This document shows, one piece after another, positions 23,444 to 31,757 of a DNA stretch of 64,000 bases. A program made the translations under genes and the position numbers. Every line of letters starts with the position of its first letter. The stretch's first letter is position 1. This stretch comes from Paenibacillus mendelii (GTDB lineage: Bacteria; Bacillota; Bacilli; Paenibacillales; Paenibacillaceae). The notes under the pieces are model-generated. The model did not search any database and was not told the origin of the DNA. It saw only the letters and a program-made list of their open reading frames with translations. The stretch covers positions 186,001 through 250,000 of the forward strand of contig NZ_JANHOF010000008.1 of the NCBI RefSeq assembly GCF_024498075.1, written 5' to 3'.

Positions 23444-24769
23444 TCACTTCAGTTTTTCTTCGATTTGCGTATGCGCGTTGTTGATTGTGTCGTCCAAGCT
23501 CTGCTGGCCGGTCCACATGCTCTCGATGTTCTTAAATAGGATGTCCTGAACTTCCGCGGCAGTCGCCGGGCTTTGCTCTTCGCTTGCGTATGTCAGCGCA
23601 TCGGAGAAGTTCTTGATGATCGGATCCGAACCTAGATGCTCTTTCAGCTTCGGCGATTCCAGATCGGACTTACGGGACGATGCTGTATTGAATGCCTCCA
23701 GCAGGAAGCTTCCCTCAGGCGTCAAGTCGTCTTTCACAACAGTCGAGTTCATCCATTGGAGGAATTTCCATGCTGCTTCTTGGTTCTTGGACTTGCTGTT
23801 GACGCCCCATGCCCAAGTATAAGCGATCGTACCCTTCGAGCTGCCGTCTAACGATGGGATAGGAGCGACGCCTACATCGGTATAACTGTCCTTCATGACC
23901 GTCTTCAGCGATCCGGCCCACCAGCCGGCGCCAATCGTCATCGCAACTTGACCGGTGCCGAAGCCCTTCGTCGCGTTGAACGAAATGTCGGTCATTCCGT
24001 CTTTGCCGTATACTTTGCTATATAGCTCCAGCGTCTTCTTGCCCGCGTCGGTGTTCAGGTTCGATTTCGTCAGGTCGTCACTGAGCAGGTTGCTTCCCGC
24101 CGCTGCCATCATGGCCATGAACGGCTGGTCGACGAGACCGGCATAACCGCGTTGGAAGCCGAAGCCTTGGACTTGCACTTTGCCGCTGGAGTCTTTCTTC
24201 TCGATCGCCTTCGCCATGCTCAGCATCTCATCCCACGTCGCCGGAGGATTGTCAAAGCCCGCTTCCTTCAGCAGACGTTTATTGTAGAACAGTCCGTATG
24301 CCTGTACCTCAGTCGGATAACCGAACACTTTACCGTCCAACGAAGCGCCCTTCACGGCCGCTTCCGGATAGTTGGCTTTCACGTCCTCGGCGATATGATC
24401 CGGTGCTTCCGCAAGCACGTTGTTCTTGTTAAGCTGACCGCCCCACAACGCGTAAACGTGCATGATGTCCGCGCCTTGACCGGCAGATTGCTTTGTCATG
24501 ATCGTCTTCTGCAACTCACCGAAGTCGACACCGATCGGCTTGATCTGGATGTCGGGATTCTCCGAGTTCCATTGTTCGATTAACGGTTTAAGCTGCGTTT
24601 CGTTCACTCCCACATAGTGGGTGAGCATCGTGAGCTCTACCTTCTCAGCCGGCTTGTTACCCGATCCTTCACTTGCCGGTGCATTTCCGTTGTTCCCGCT
24701 GCAAGCCACCATTGCTCCCGTCAGCATCAATGCTAAAGTGGCCTTCGAAAGCTTCCCCCATAACTTCAT
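23444..24769 (-). CDS. Sugar-binding lipoprotein of the muropeptide-locus ABC importer
   Basis: A 441-residue extracellular solute-binding protein (family 1). A lipoprotein signal (MKLWGKLSKATLALML, lipobox-like MVAC at ~20-23) is followed by a Ser/Gly/Asn-rich linker. Typical motifs are visible: QWNSENPDIQIKPI, AYGLFYNKRLLKEAGFDNPP, TWDEMLSMAKAI and WKFLQWMN. GAGGAGGG lies 8 bases before the start. It delivers ligand to the two downstream permeases. Its specificity is not readable from sequence; the surrounding NamZ, MurQ and kinase genes point to cell-wall amino sugars. Confidence 0.93.
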   Translation of the reverse strand: MKLWGKLSKATLALMLTGAMVACSGNNGNAPASEGSGNKPAEKVELTMLTHYVGVNETQLKPLIEQWNSENPDIQIKPIGVDFGELQKTIMTKQSAGQGADIMHVYALWGGQLNKNNVLAEAPDHIAEDVKANYPEAAVKGASLDGKVFGYPTEVQAYGLFYNKRLLKEAGFDNPPATWDEMLSMAKAIEKKDSSGKVQVQGFGFQRGYAGLVDQPFMAMMAAAGSNLLSDDLTKSNLNTDAGKKTLELYSKVYGKDGMTDISFNATKGFGTGQVAMTIGAGWWAGSLKTVMKDSYTDVGVAPIPSLDGSSKGTIAYTWAWGVNSKSKNQEAAWKFLQWMNSTVVKDDLTPEGSFLLEAFNTASSRKSDLESPKLKEHLGSDPIIKNFSDALTYASEEQSPATAAEVQDILFKNIESMWTGQQSLDDTINNAHTQIEEKLK

Positions 24770-24796
24770 GCGCGTAACCCTCCTCGTTTGGTATGG

Positions 24797-25750
24797 CTAT
24801 AGTGATCTGCTCACGACGTCGAAGCTTCGTGAGATGTTGAAACCAAGCTTCTTGTACAACTGTCCGGCAGCGCTTTGCTCGCCGGTCCAGAGGAACCAGG
24901 CGCCGTGCATGCCTTGCGAACGCATCAGATACAGGCAATCATACAACAATATTTTGCCGATGCCCTTGCCGCGTTGGCCAGAATCGACGCCGAACGGCCC
25001 GAACCGTTCGCGCACGCCCTCGTAGCCTCCGTGTAAGCAGAAGCCTACGAGCTCACCGTGGTGTCTGGCGACCAGAATCTGCTGCATGGTCAGATTCTGC
25101 AGCAGCCCTTCGCGGATAGCGCGACCCCAATCGGAGTTGAAATGATCGGTAGCGAACTGAATCAGCTCGTACAGATCGCGATCCGCAGCCGTTGCGAACG
25201 AATAGCCTTCGCTAATCCGCTGCTTCTTCAGCTGTCTCACATCTTCCGGAATATCGAACGGCACGAGGTGATAATCCATTGCGACGGCGGTATAATTGCG
25301 TTGAAAGCCCGCCTTGTCGAGGAATGCCGCGCCGGCAGGATATCCGGACCGGTCGATGCCCGGTACGATGTAGTTCGGAGCATAGCCGGAAAACAATAGC
25401 GTTTCCCGTTTGTTGGCGCGCATGAACGCCATCGCGTCCTCCAGAAGTCTCGTGGCCACGCCTTCTCTACGGCAGTCCGGGTCGACGAAGAAGAATGGCA
25501 CCCACCCCTTATCCGACTCCAGCTCCGTGCCGAGCATCGGCAACCGGCGTCGAATCGAATAGAAGACGCCGACCACGGAGCCGCCCCTCACGGCGATTCG
25601 CATGCCATGTGGATCAAAATTCGGGTCAAGCAGCACGAGCTTGCGGAACCGAAGCTCCGTTACGGGATCCCATGTCAGACATCTATTCCACAGCGATACG
25701 ATGCCCGGCTCGTCGCCCGGTAAGTAATGGCGGAACGTAATTGCACTCAT
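24797..25750 (-). CDS. Tandem GNAT acetyltransferase
   Basis: A 317-residue protein with two GNAT halves. The first (~1-150) ends with the acetyl-CoA loop CRREGVATRLLEDAM; the second (~170-317) has SGQRGKGIGKILLYDCL and GAWFLWTGEQSAAGQLYKKLGF. The start at 25750 (MSAITFRHY) has GGAGGTGA 8 bases upstream. It lies 20 bases after namZ and 27 before the binding-protein gene, so it is certainly in the operon. The substrate could be a cell-wall amino sugar or peptide amine; this is inference. Confidence 0.88.
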   Translation of the reverse strand: MSAITFRHYLPGDEPGIVSLWNRCLTWDPVTELRFRKLVLLDPNFDPHGMRIAVRGGSVVGVFYSIRRRLPMLGTELESDKGWVPFFFVDPDCRREGVATRLLEDAMAFMRANKRETLLFSGYAPNYIVPGIDRSGYPAGAAFLDKAGFQRNYTAVAMDYHLVPFDIPEDVRQLKKQRISEGYSFATAADRDLYELIQFATDHFNSDWGRAIREGLLQNLTMQQILVARHHGELVGFCLHGGYEGVRERFGPFGVDSGQRGKGIGKILLYDCLYLMRSQGMHGAWFLWTGEQSAAGQLYKKLGFNISRSFDVVSRSL

Positions 25751-25770
25751 GAACCTCACCTCCGGATGTA

Positions 25771-26940
25771 TTAATCGTATAAGTGATATTTGCTGCGGAT
25801 GCTGTCCCAATGGGCGCGGTCTCGCTCCCAATCGGCGAGTATGGCTTCTAAGGCCCCGTCTTCGTGCAAGGTGAGACGCACGCGATCGCTTCCGCTTAGA
25901 ACATCAATGAAGTAATGGCTGCCCTCTCCTCCTGGCCTGACCCATTCGAACTGCTCGGGATGCGCTTCCATCACGGCGTGTAGTAGGTGAAGTCCGGTGG
26001 GGACCGCTTGGTAAGCATGTTTATCCGTAATGAACGTCATGATTCCGTTGCATAGCTCACCCTTATGCTTCGAGATGACCGGCGTGAAAGTTACCGGATG
26101 AAACCGAACCCCCGGAAGCGCCTGTCTGTTGAGCGTGCCGCATATGCCGCGAGCGCGGAGCCAGGGAGCGCCGACCATCTCGAATGGCTTCGTCGTTCCC
26201 CTGCCCTCGGATAAGTTAGTTCCTTCGAACAAGCAGTTGCCTGCGTAAACTCGAATCGTATCCATCGTCGGCATGTTCGGAGACGGCGGCAGCCATGCTA
26301 GCCCCGTATCCGGGTATTCCATGTCTCGCTTCCAATGCAGCATAGGGATGACCTGAAGTTTGCACGGCGTCGCCATCTGTTCGCGCACGAGGCCTGCGAA
26401 CTCGCCGATCGTTAGCCCTGTCCGGAACGGCACCTTCCACGCTCCGACCATTGAATAGTAGCCTTCTTGAAGATAGCCGCCCTCGCTAGCTAGGCCGCCG
26501 AGCGGGTTGGGCCGGTCGAGCACGATTACTTCTACGCCGTGCTCGGCGCAAGCCTCCATCACATATACGAGCGTGGACAGGTACGTATAGAATCGAACGC
26601 CGAGATCCTGGATATCGAATACGATCGCATCGAGCCCTTGCAGCATACTCGAGGTCGGCTTGGAGTGCTCGCCGTACAGACTGTACACTTGAAGGCCAGT
26701 CTCTTCATCGGTTTCGTCCGGAATTTTAACGCCGGCTTGCCGCTCTCCGCGAATGCCATGCTCGCAAGCGAACAATACGGTCAGTTTCGCATCGCGCATT
26801 CCCGCGCACACATCGATCGTCGACCGGTAATTCGAGTCGATGCCTGTCGGATTCGTCAACAGCCCGAACTTCTTCCCTTTCAGCAATTGTTCGCCGAGAT
26901 CCGATAGCCGATCGGCGCCGGATCTTACAGTCTGTGCCAT
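25771..26940 (-). CDS. namZ: Exo-beta-N-acetylmuramidase NamZ-type protein (DUF1343), no signal peptide
   Basis: A 389-residue DUF1343 protein, the family of B. subtilis NamZ (YbbC), which releases MurNAc from the non-reducing end of peptidoglycan fragments. Motifs include GLLTNPTGID, FACEHGIRG, VFDIQDLGVRFYTY, LDRPNPLGG and FEGTNLSEGRGT. Unlike secreted NamZ, it starts MAQTVRSGADRLSD with no signal peptide, implying cytoplasmic action on imported fragments. It is the first gene of the minus operon, 47 bases downstream of a well-formed promoter with an overlapping palindrome and a cre-like site in the leader. Confidence 0.9.
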   Translation of the reverse strand: MAQTVRSGADRLSDLGEQLLKGKKFGLLTNPTGIDSNYRSTIDVCAGMRDAKLTVLFACEHGIRGERQAGVKIPDETDEETGLQVYSLYGEHSKPTSSMLQGLDAIVFDIQDLGVRFYTYLSTLVYVMEACAEHGVEVIVLDRPNPLGGLASEGGYLQEGYYSMVGAWKVPFRTGLTIGEFAGLVREQMATPCKLQVIPMLHWKRDMEYPDTGLAWLPPSPNMPTMDTIRVYAGNCLFEGTNLSEGRGTTKPFEMVGAPWLRARGICGTLNRQALPGVRFHPVTFTPVISKHKGELCNGIMTFITDKHAYQAVPTGLHLLHAVMEAHPEQFEWVRPGGEGSHYFIDVLSGSDRVRLTLHEDGALEAILADWERDRAHWDSIRSKYHLYD

Positions 26941-26956
26941 TTCGCCCCGCCTTTCA

Positions 26957-26970
26957 TGTAACTGCTTACA
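26957..26970. promoter_or_regulatory. Candidate cre (CcpA) site in the namZ leader
   Basis: TGTAACTGCTTACA matches the cre consensus TGWAANCGNTNWCA at all but one fixed position and is nearly palindromic. It lies just downstream of the predicted namZ transcription start, where CcpA would block elongation. Confidence 0.55.
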
Positions 26971-26986
26971 TTTTTGGTATGCTCCG

Positions 26987-27015
26987 ATTATAAAGTCTTA
27001 GAAATAAAATTTCAA
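26987..27015 (-). promoter_or_regulatory. Promoter of the namZ-to-regulator operon
   Basis: On the minus strand TTGAAA (27015-27010) and TATAAT (26992-26987) are separated by exactly 17 bases. The -35 and spacer are overlapped by the palindrome 27001-27013, a classic repressor position. Confidence 0.8.
27001..27013. promoter_or_regulatory. Palindromic operator copy 1 (likely RpiR/MurR site)
   Basis: GAAAT-AAA-ATTTC, a perfect 5-bp inverted repeat. A near-copy lies at 27174-27186. RpiR-family regulators often bind GAAA...TTTC palindromes. Assignment to the locus regulator is inferred. Confidence 0.65.
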
Positions 27016-27173
27016 CAATTATTTAGTTCTGTGATATTTTTTATCTAAATCAATTCATATTCTCCCGAAACACGATTGGATTCTACTATTTTCCTCATGA
27101 TCACATCGAAATCCATATCCAACTACTTCGATACTTCCTTGAAAATAAGGGATTGTACTCCACATTATAGTTT

Positions 27174-27186
27174 GAAATAAAATTTT
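27174..27186. promoter_or_regulatory. Operator copy 2
   Basis: GAAAT-AAA-ATTTT, twelve of thirteen bases as in copy 1, 173 bp away and about 30 bp upstream of the -35 box of the kinase promoter. Two spaced sites could allow looping. Confidence 0.55.
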
Positions 27187-27216
27187 AATATTTTCATATA
27201 TCTATGATATTTATTT

Positions 27217-27245
27217 TTGCATATATGCGATTTATCGTATATAAT
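27217..27245 (+). promoter_or_regulatory. Promoter of the kinase-murQ operon
   Basis: TTGCAT (27217-27222) and TATAAT (27240-27245) with a 17-base spacer, 60 bases before the kinase start. Confidence 0.75.
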
Positions 27246-27304
27246 TTTCGGTGAGCCATCATTTATTTGTTTATTTACAGCTGCATAGAGGAAGGTGAAA
27301 TGAT

Positions 27305-28255
27305 ATGAAGGCCGTGATCGGCATTGATGGCGGGGGGACGAAAACGGAGGGCGTGTTGATGGACGGCGCAGGTACTGTGCTGGAACGAATTGTAACGGAC
27401 GGTACGAATCCCCATGCCGTTACCTTCGAGACAGCACAGGCGCGAATCGCCGAGCTTCTTGATCGTCTGCTTGCCCCGCAGGGGCGGGAGCCGGCTGAAT
27501 GCTCGGCAGTATGCCTTGGTCTAGCGGGCGTGGGCAACGAGTTGGAGAATGATCGCATCCGCGTATATCTGGAACATTATGCTCGCGAACGCAAGCTCAA
27601 TTGCCGCTTCTTCGTCAAGAACGATGCCGAGGTCGCCTTGGCCGCCGTGCACGAAGCTCCCTGCGGCATCATCGTGATCGCAGGTACGGGATCGATTGTA
27701 TACGGAGTCATTCCGGAAGGCAGCATGTACCGAACCGGAGGCTGGGGACATTTGCTCGGCGATGAGGGAAGCGGGTATTCGATCGGTTTGAAGACGCTTC
27801 AAGCCGCGATGCAGAGCCATGATGGAGTGCTCCCCCGCACGTTGCTTACGGAGCTTATCGTTGACCGGTATCGTCTTGCCGGTATCGAACAGTTGAAGAC
27901 CTATATTTATCAGCCTACGATTCTGAAGCAGCATATCGCCGAATTCGCTTCGCTGTGCATTCAGGCCGGCGATCAGGGAGACTCGGTCGCACTGCGTGTT
28001 CTGGAGTCTTCGGCCCGGGAGCTTGCCGTTCTGACGCTGACGCTTCGCGCCAAGCATCCTTGGCTAACGGGTTCCGCTATCGCCTTATCCGGATCGATGT
28101 TCAAGCACAGCGCCGCATATCGGCTCTCGTTCGAGTGTCGGATCCGTCAGGAAGCCGAAGGCGCTTCCTTCCTGCTAGCGAATCGGACGGCTGCCGAAGG
28201 GGCTGCGAGGCTGGCGCTGCATTTGCTGAGCCGGTCCGCGCCCACCGCTGACTGA
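27305..28255 (+). CDS. BadF/BadG-type N-acetylglucosamine/N-acetylmuramic acid kinase
   Basis: A 316-residue ASKHA-fold sugar kinase. GIDGGGTKTEG at the N-terminus is the phosphate-1 loop; IAGTGSIVYG and GGWGHLLGDEGSGYSIG are the adenosine and hinge motifs of the BadF/NagK group. GGAAGGTGA precedes ATG 27305. Because the importer is an ABC system and not the PTS MurP, sugars arrive unphosphorylated, and a kinase such as MurK is required before MurQ. Whether it prefers MurNAc, GlcNAc or both cannot be read. It is the first gene of the plus arm and is followed by murQ after 64 bases. Confidence 0.9.
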   Translation: MKAVIGIDGGGTKTEGVLMDGAGTVLERIVTDGTNPHAVTFETAQARIAELLDRLLAPQGREPAECSAVCLGLAGVGNELENDRIRVYLEHYARERKLNCRFFVKNDAEVALAAVHEAPCGIIVIAGTGSIVYGVIPEGSMYRTGGWGHLLGDEGSGYSIGLKTLQAAMQSHDGVLPRTLLTELIVDRYRLAGIEQLKTYIYQPTILKQHIAEFASLCIQAGDQGDSVALRVLESSARELAVLTLTLRAKHPWLTGSAIALSGSMFKHSAAYRLSFECRIRQEAEGASFLLANRTAAEGAARLALHLLSRSAPTAD

Positions 28256-28319
28256 CGAAATACATGAAGTCGAATGAACAATACAAATCACACGGAACGC
28301 ATGACGCATGGAGGTACTT

Positions 28320-29231
28320 ATGGATGATATCATCGGCTTCTTAACGACCGAGCAGCGCAACCAGAACACCAGGAAGATCGACCGGCAATCAACGGAACAA
28401 ATCATGTATATGATCAACGACGAGGATCAGCGGATCGCAGAAGTGGTCCGGTCTAGCATTCCGCACATTGCGGCCGCAACCGATCGCATTGTCGAAGCAT
28501 TCCGTCAGGGAGGCCGGCTGTTCTACTTCGGCGCGGGGACAAGCGGAAGATTAGGCATTCTCGATGCGTCCGAATGCCCGCCGACCTACGGTTCCGACCC
28601 GTCAATGGTACAGGGCGTTATAGCCGGAGGCGTACAGGCCATTCAAGAAGCGGTCGAAGGGGCTGAGGACAGCGAGGAGAACGGCGCACGAGATGTGGAC
28701 CTGTACGGAGTGAGAGCCCAGGACGTCGTCGTGGGTATCGCGGCAAGCGGGCGGACGCCCTATGTGCTGGGCGCCATGCGGAGCGCTCGCGCCATTGGCG
28801 CCACCGTCATCGGCATCAGCAACAACGAGCAGTCGCCGATGCGGCCGCTGGCGCACCAGATGATCGAAGCCGTCGTCGGCCCCGAGGTCATTCTCGGCTC
28901 GACGAGAATGAAGTCCGGCACCGCCCAGAAGCTGATTCTGAATATGCTGACGACTGCTTCGATGATTCGAATCGGCAAAGTGTACGACAATCTAATGGTC
29001 GATTTGCAGCCTTCCAACGAGAAGCTGGTTCACCGCTCCAAGCGAATTATCAAGATGGCGACAGACGCGGACGATGAACGAATTGAAGCCGCTTACAAGA
29101 AAAGTGGGGGCCATGTGAAGACCGCGATCGTCATGATATTGACGGATACCGACTCTGATCAGGCTAAGCTGCTGCTGGAGCGCGCGGACGGTTTTGTCGC
29201 GGAGGCGGTTAAACGGTCGAAGACGAGGTGA
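28320..29231 (+). CDS. murQ: N-acetylmuramic acid 6-phosphate etherase
   Basis: A 303-residue MurQ: it cleaves the lactyl ether of MurNAc-6-P to give GlcNAc-6-P and D-lactate in the cytoplasm. Diagnostic motifs: GAGTSGRLGILDASECPPTYG-type sugar-phosphate site (SIS domain, ~60-80), GAEDSEENG, VGIAASGRTPYV and STRMKSGTAQKLILNM. The start at 28320 has GGAGG (28310-28314) with 5 bases spacing; an earlier ATG (28308) overlaps that site. The DgaE-like gene follows 9 bases after its stop. This gene gives the firmest functional anchor for the locus. Confidence 0.96.
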   Translation: MDDIIGFLTTEQRNQNTRKIDRQSTEQIMYMINDEDQRIAEVVRSSIPHIAAATDRIVEAFRQGGRLFYFGAGTSGRLGILDASECPPTYGSDPSMVQGVIAGGVQAIQEAVEGAEDSEENGARDVDLYGVRAQDVVVGIAASGRTPYVLGAMRSARAIGATVIGISNNEQSPMRPLAHQMIEAVVGPEVILGSTRMKSGTAQKLILNMLTTASMIRIGKVYDNLMVDLQPSNEKLVHRSKRIIKMATDADDERIEAAYKKSGGHVKTAIVMILTDTDSDQAKLLLERADGFVAEAVKRSKTR

Positions 29232-29240
29232 GACGAATCG

Positions 29241-30425
29241 ATGAATATGCATGAGCGATATGAACTGCGTCGGATCGTGAACGCGGCCGGTACGATGACT
29301 TATCTGGGTTCCTCGTGTGTCAGTCCCCGCGTCGCGGAAGCGATGAGTAGCATCCTTCCGGAATTCGTCGACATGCGGGAGCTTCAGCGGGCGGCTTGCG
29401 GCATCATCGCCACCGCGACAGGTTCCGAAGCCGGTTGCGTTACGGCGAGCGCGGCAGCTGGTATATCTGTTGCGGTAGCCGCCTGTATGACGGGGACGGA
29501 TCTGTGCCTGATCGAACGGCTGCCGGATACGAGCAAGGATGATATGAAGAATGAAGTAATCGTGCTGAAGGGGCATGCCGTCGGCTTTGGAGCGAGCTTG
29601 TCGCAGATGATCCGCTTGACCGGCGCCGCCTGCATCGAGATCGGCACGGTTACGCAGGCAGGCGGATATCAACTGCGCGGAGCGATCGGCTCGCGGACGG
29701 CAGCCGTCGTCTACGTCGTCTCGCACCATACGGTGCAGAGCGGACTAATCGGGCTGCGGGATGTCTGTGCGATTGCCGCCGAGCGCGGTGTCCCCGTCAT
29801 CGTGGACGCCGCGTCGGAATACGATCTGCGAGGATTTCTGGAAGCAGGCGCACAGCTTGTGGTGTACAGCGGCCATAAGTTTCTCGGCGGACCGACCTCG
29901 GGCATAATTGCCGGGGATCTGAGGCTCGTTCGCGCTTGTTATATGCAAGAGCGAGGGATTGGCAGGAGCATGAAGGTTGGCAAGGAGAGTATCGTCGGCA
30001 TTATGGAGGCTCTGCTGCAATGGCAGGAGCGCGATGCAGGCGACGTGCGTTTGGAGGAGGAAGCGCGGATCGACTACGCGTTGTTGCATTTAGGAGCGCT
30101 GCGCGGCGTTCGTGTAGAACGGGTTGCCGATCCTACTGGGAATCCGATTACCCGGTTACAAGTATGGCTAGACCCAATGGTATGCGGGCTGAGCGCATTC
30201 GAACTGAGCAACTTGCTCAGCGCCGGCGAGCTGAGCGTCCGCGTCCGCGCGCACGAGGCCGAGCTCGGATTCTTCCAGATCGACCCCTGCAATTTAAAGG
30301 CTGGGGAGATCGAACTGGTCTGTTCACGTATTACGGAGCTGTTGGCGAATCCGTCGCGGCCGGAGTTGCCGACGCGGAATGCAACCGATTTTGGATATCT
30401 ATCCCTGCTGCGGTGGCCAGACTGA
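29241..30425 (+). CDS. SelA-like PLP-dependent enzyme, DgaE/EF_0838 type
   Basis: A 394-residue fold-type I PLP enzyme. The PLP lysine lies in VVYSGHKFLGGPTSG, with VIVDAASEYDL supplying the Asp. The N-terminus (RRIVNAAGTMTYLGSS) is typical of the SelA-related ammonia lyases that include D-glucosaminate-6-phosphate ammonia-lyase DgaE and Enterococcus EF_0838. GAGGTGA precedes ATG 29241. Adjacent is the amidohydrolase of the EF_0837 type, its usual partner. A role in beta-elimination on a 2-amino sugar acid is the family expectation; its link to MurNAc catabolism is an inference from gene order. Confidence 0.87.
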   Translation: MNMHERYELRRIVNAAGTMTYLGSSCVSPRVAEAMSSILPEFVDMRELQRAACGIIATATGSEAGCVTASAAAGISVAVAACMTGTDLCLIERLPDTSKDDMKNEVIVLKGHAVGFGASLSQMIRLTGAACIEIGTVTQAGGYQLRGAIGSRTAAVVYVVSHHTVQSGLIGLRDVCAIAAERGVPVIVDAASEYDLRGFLEAGAQLVVYSGHKFLGGPTSGIIAGDLRLVRACYMQERGIGRSMKVGKESIVGIMEALLQWQERDAGDVRLEEEARIDYALLHLGALRGVRVERVADPTGNPITRLQVWLDPMVCGLSAFELSNLLSAGELSVRVRAHEAELGFFQIDPCNLKAGEIELVCSRITELLANPSRPELPTRNATDFGYLSLLRWPD

Positions 30426-30459
30426 TACAGGGAATGCAAAACTTTGGAGGATATTTATC

Positions 30460-31638
30460 ATGGCAAAGCAACTCTTGCTCAGGAACGCCAAGCTTATCGG
30501 TTTCCCCAGCGCCGTAACGGGCGGCGCGGCGAAGGACGCGGTCGATATCGCGATCAACGCGGACGGTGTTGTGACGGCAGTCGGATGCAGGTTACCAGCC
30601 GAGGCAGGAGCGCAGATTATCGATCTGAAGGGCGGCTGGCTGTCCCCCGGTTGGATCGATCTGCACACCCATATCTACTATGGGGTGTCGAACATTTCGC
30701 TGCGGGCGGACGATATCGGCCCGCGAACCGGCGTAACGGCGCTTGTTGACGCCGGTAGCGCCGGGCAAGCGAATTACATCGGATTCCGCGAATATATCGT
30801 TAAGCCTAGTTCTTTTCCGATCTTCGCTTTCATCAATCTCGGCTCCATCGGCCTAACGTTCGCGAGCCAAGTCAGCGAACTGGACAATCTGGATAAGCTC
30901 GACCTCGATCTGATGATGGCGTGCATCGAGCAGAACCGCTCTACGATCAAAGGGATCAAGCTGCGGGCGAGTGGAGTCATCATGCGCGGCATGGGCATCG
31001 AGATCGTCCGGGTCGCCAAACGCGCGGCAGACGAAGTCGGCCTTCCGCTTATGATTCATGTCGGGGAACCGCTTCCGCTGTTAGAGGATATATTGCCCGA
31101 GCTAGGCGCGGGCGATATCGTTACCCATTGCTATCATGGTAAGCGTTGGGGCTTGTTCAACCGGGACGGCATCATCAGGGAAGCGCTGGATGCTCGGGAG
31201 CGAGGAGTCTTGTTCGATGTGGGGCACGGTGGTGCGAGCTTCAGTTTCGACGTGGCGGAACGCGCGATCGCCCTCGGCTTCAAGCCGTTCTCCATCAGCA
31301 CTGACCTGCATGCCCGCTGCGTGAGCGGATTGGTAGGGGATTTGCCCACGACGATGTCGAAGCTACTGTCCGTGGGGCTTACTTTGGAAGAAGTCATTCA
31401 GTGCGTGTCGGACCAACCGGCGTCCGTCGTCGGTCTTGAACGATTCTCGCATGGACTAGTCGGTTGCACTGCCCGATTTACCGCCTTCTCGCTCCGGCAC
31501 GACGGTATCCGCGTGCGCGACTCGCAGCGGAACGAACGCGATTTGGCTGCGTTTATCTATCCCGAATATGCGATTATCGGTCCGGAGGCGGTACGGTCGG
31601 GGAGCAATACGGTTAACCCACTGCATACGGACCGATGA
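30460..31638 (+). CDS. Amidohydrolase/deacetylase (EF_0837 type)
   Basis: A 392-residue metal-dependent amidohydrolase. Metal ligands are visible: His-x-His in WIDLHTHIYYG, Lys in KGIKLRASG, His in MIHVGEP, His in VTHCYHG and Asp in ISTDLHARC. The start at 30460 has GGAGGA 8 bases upstream. The family (with EF_0837/AHA_3915) is usually paired with the DgaE-like enzyme, as here after 34 bases. It probably removes an acyl group from an N-acylated amino acid or sugar acid, feeding the PLP enzyme. It is the last gene of the plus arm; no clear terminator was seen. Confidence 0.88.
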   Translation: MAKQLLLRNAKLIGFPSAVTGGAAKDAVDIAINADGVVTAVGCRLPAEAGAQIIDLKGGWLSPGWIDLHTHIYYGVSNISLRADDIGPRTGVTALVDAGSAGQANYIGFREYIVKPSSFPIFAFINLGSIGLTFASQVSELDNLDKLDLDLMMACIEQNRSTIKGIKLRASGVIMRGMGIEIVRVAKRAADEVGLPLMIHVGEPLPLLEDILPELGAGDIVTHCYHGKRWGLFNRDGIIREALDARERGVLFDVGHGGASFSFDVAERAIALGFKPFSISTDLHARCVSGLVGDLPTTMSKLLSVGLTLEEVIQCVSDQPASVVGLERFSHGLVGCTARFTAFSLRHDGIRVRDSQRNERDLAAFIYPEYAIIGPEAVRSGSNTVNPLHTDR

Positions 31639-31731
31639 ACGCCGAAACAATAAACACTGCGTTGTAGGAGATAACGAAAAATAAAGCACCCTAAGGCGTA
31701 ATATATCCGATATTCCCAATGGAGGAGATTT

Positions 31732-31757
31732 ATCCTTTTCCGGCGTTACAGCTCCCT
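31732..31757 (+). repeat. Solo half-unit of the 114-bp hairpin family
   Basis: About 24 bases (CTTTTCCGGCGTTACAGC plus TCCCTC) match the right half of hairpin B of the 17.85-18.70 kb array. It lies across the stop codon region of the sugar isomerase gene (31746-31748). Confidence 0.7.
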
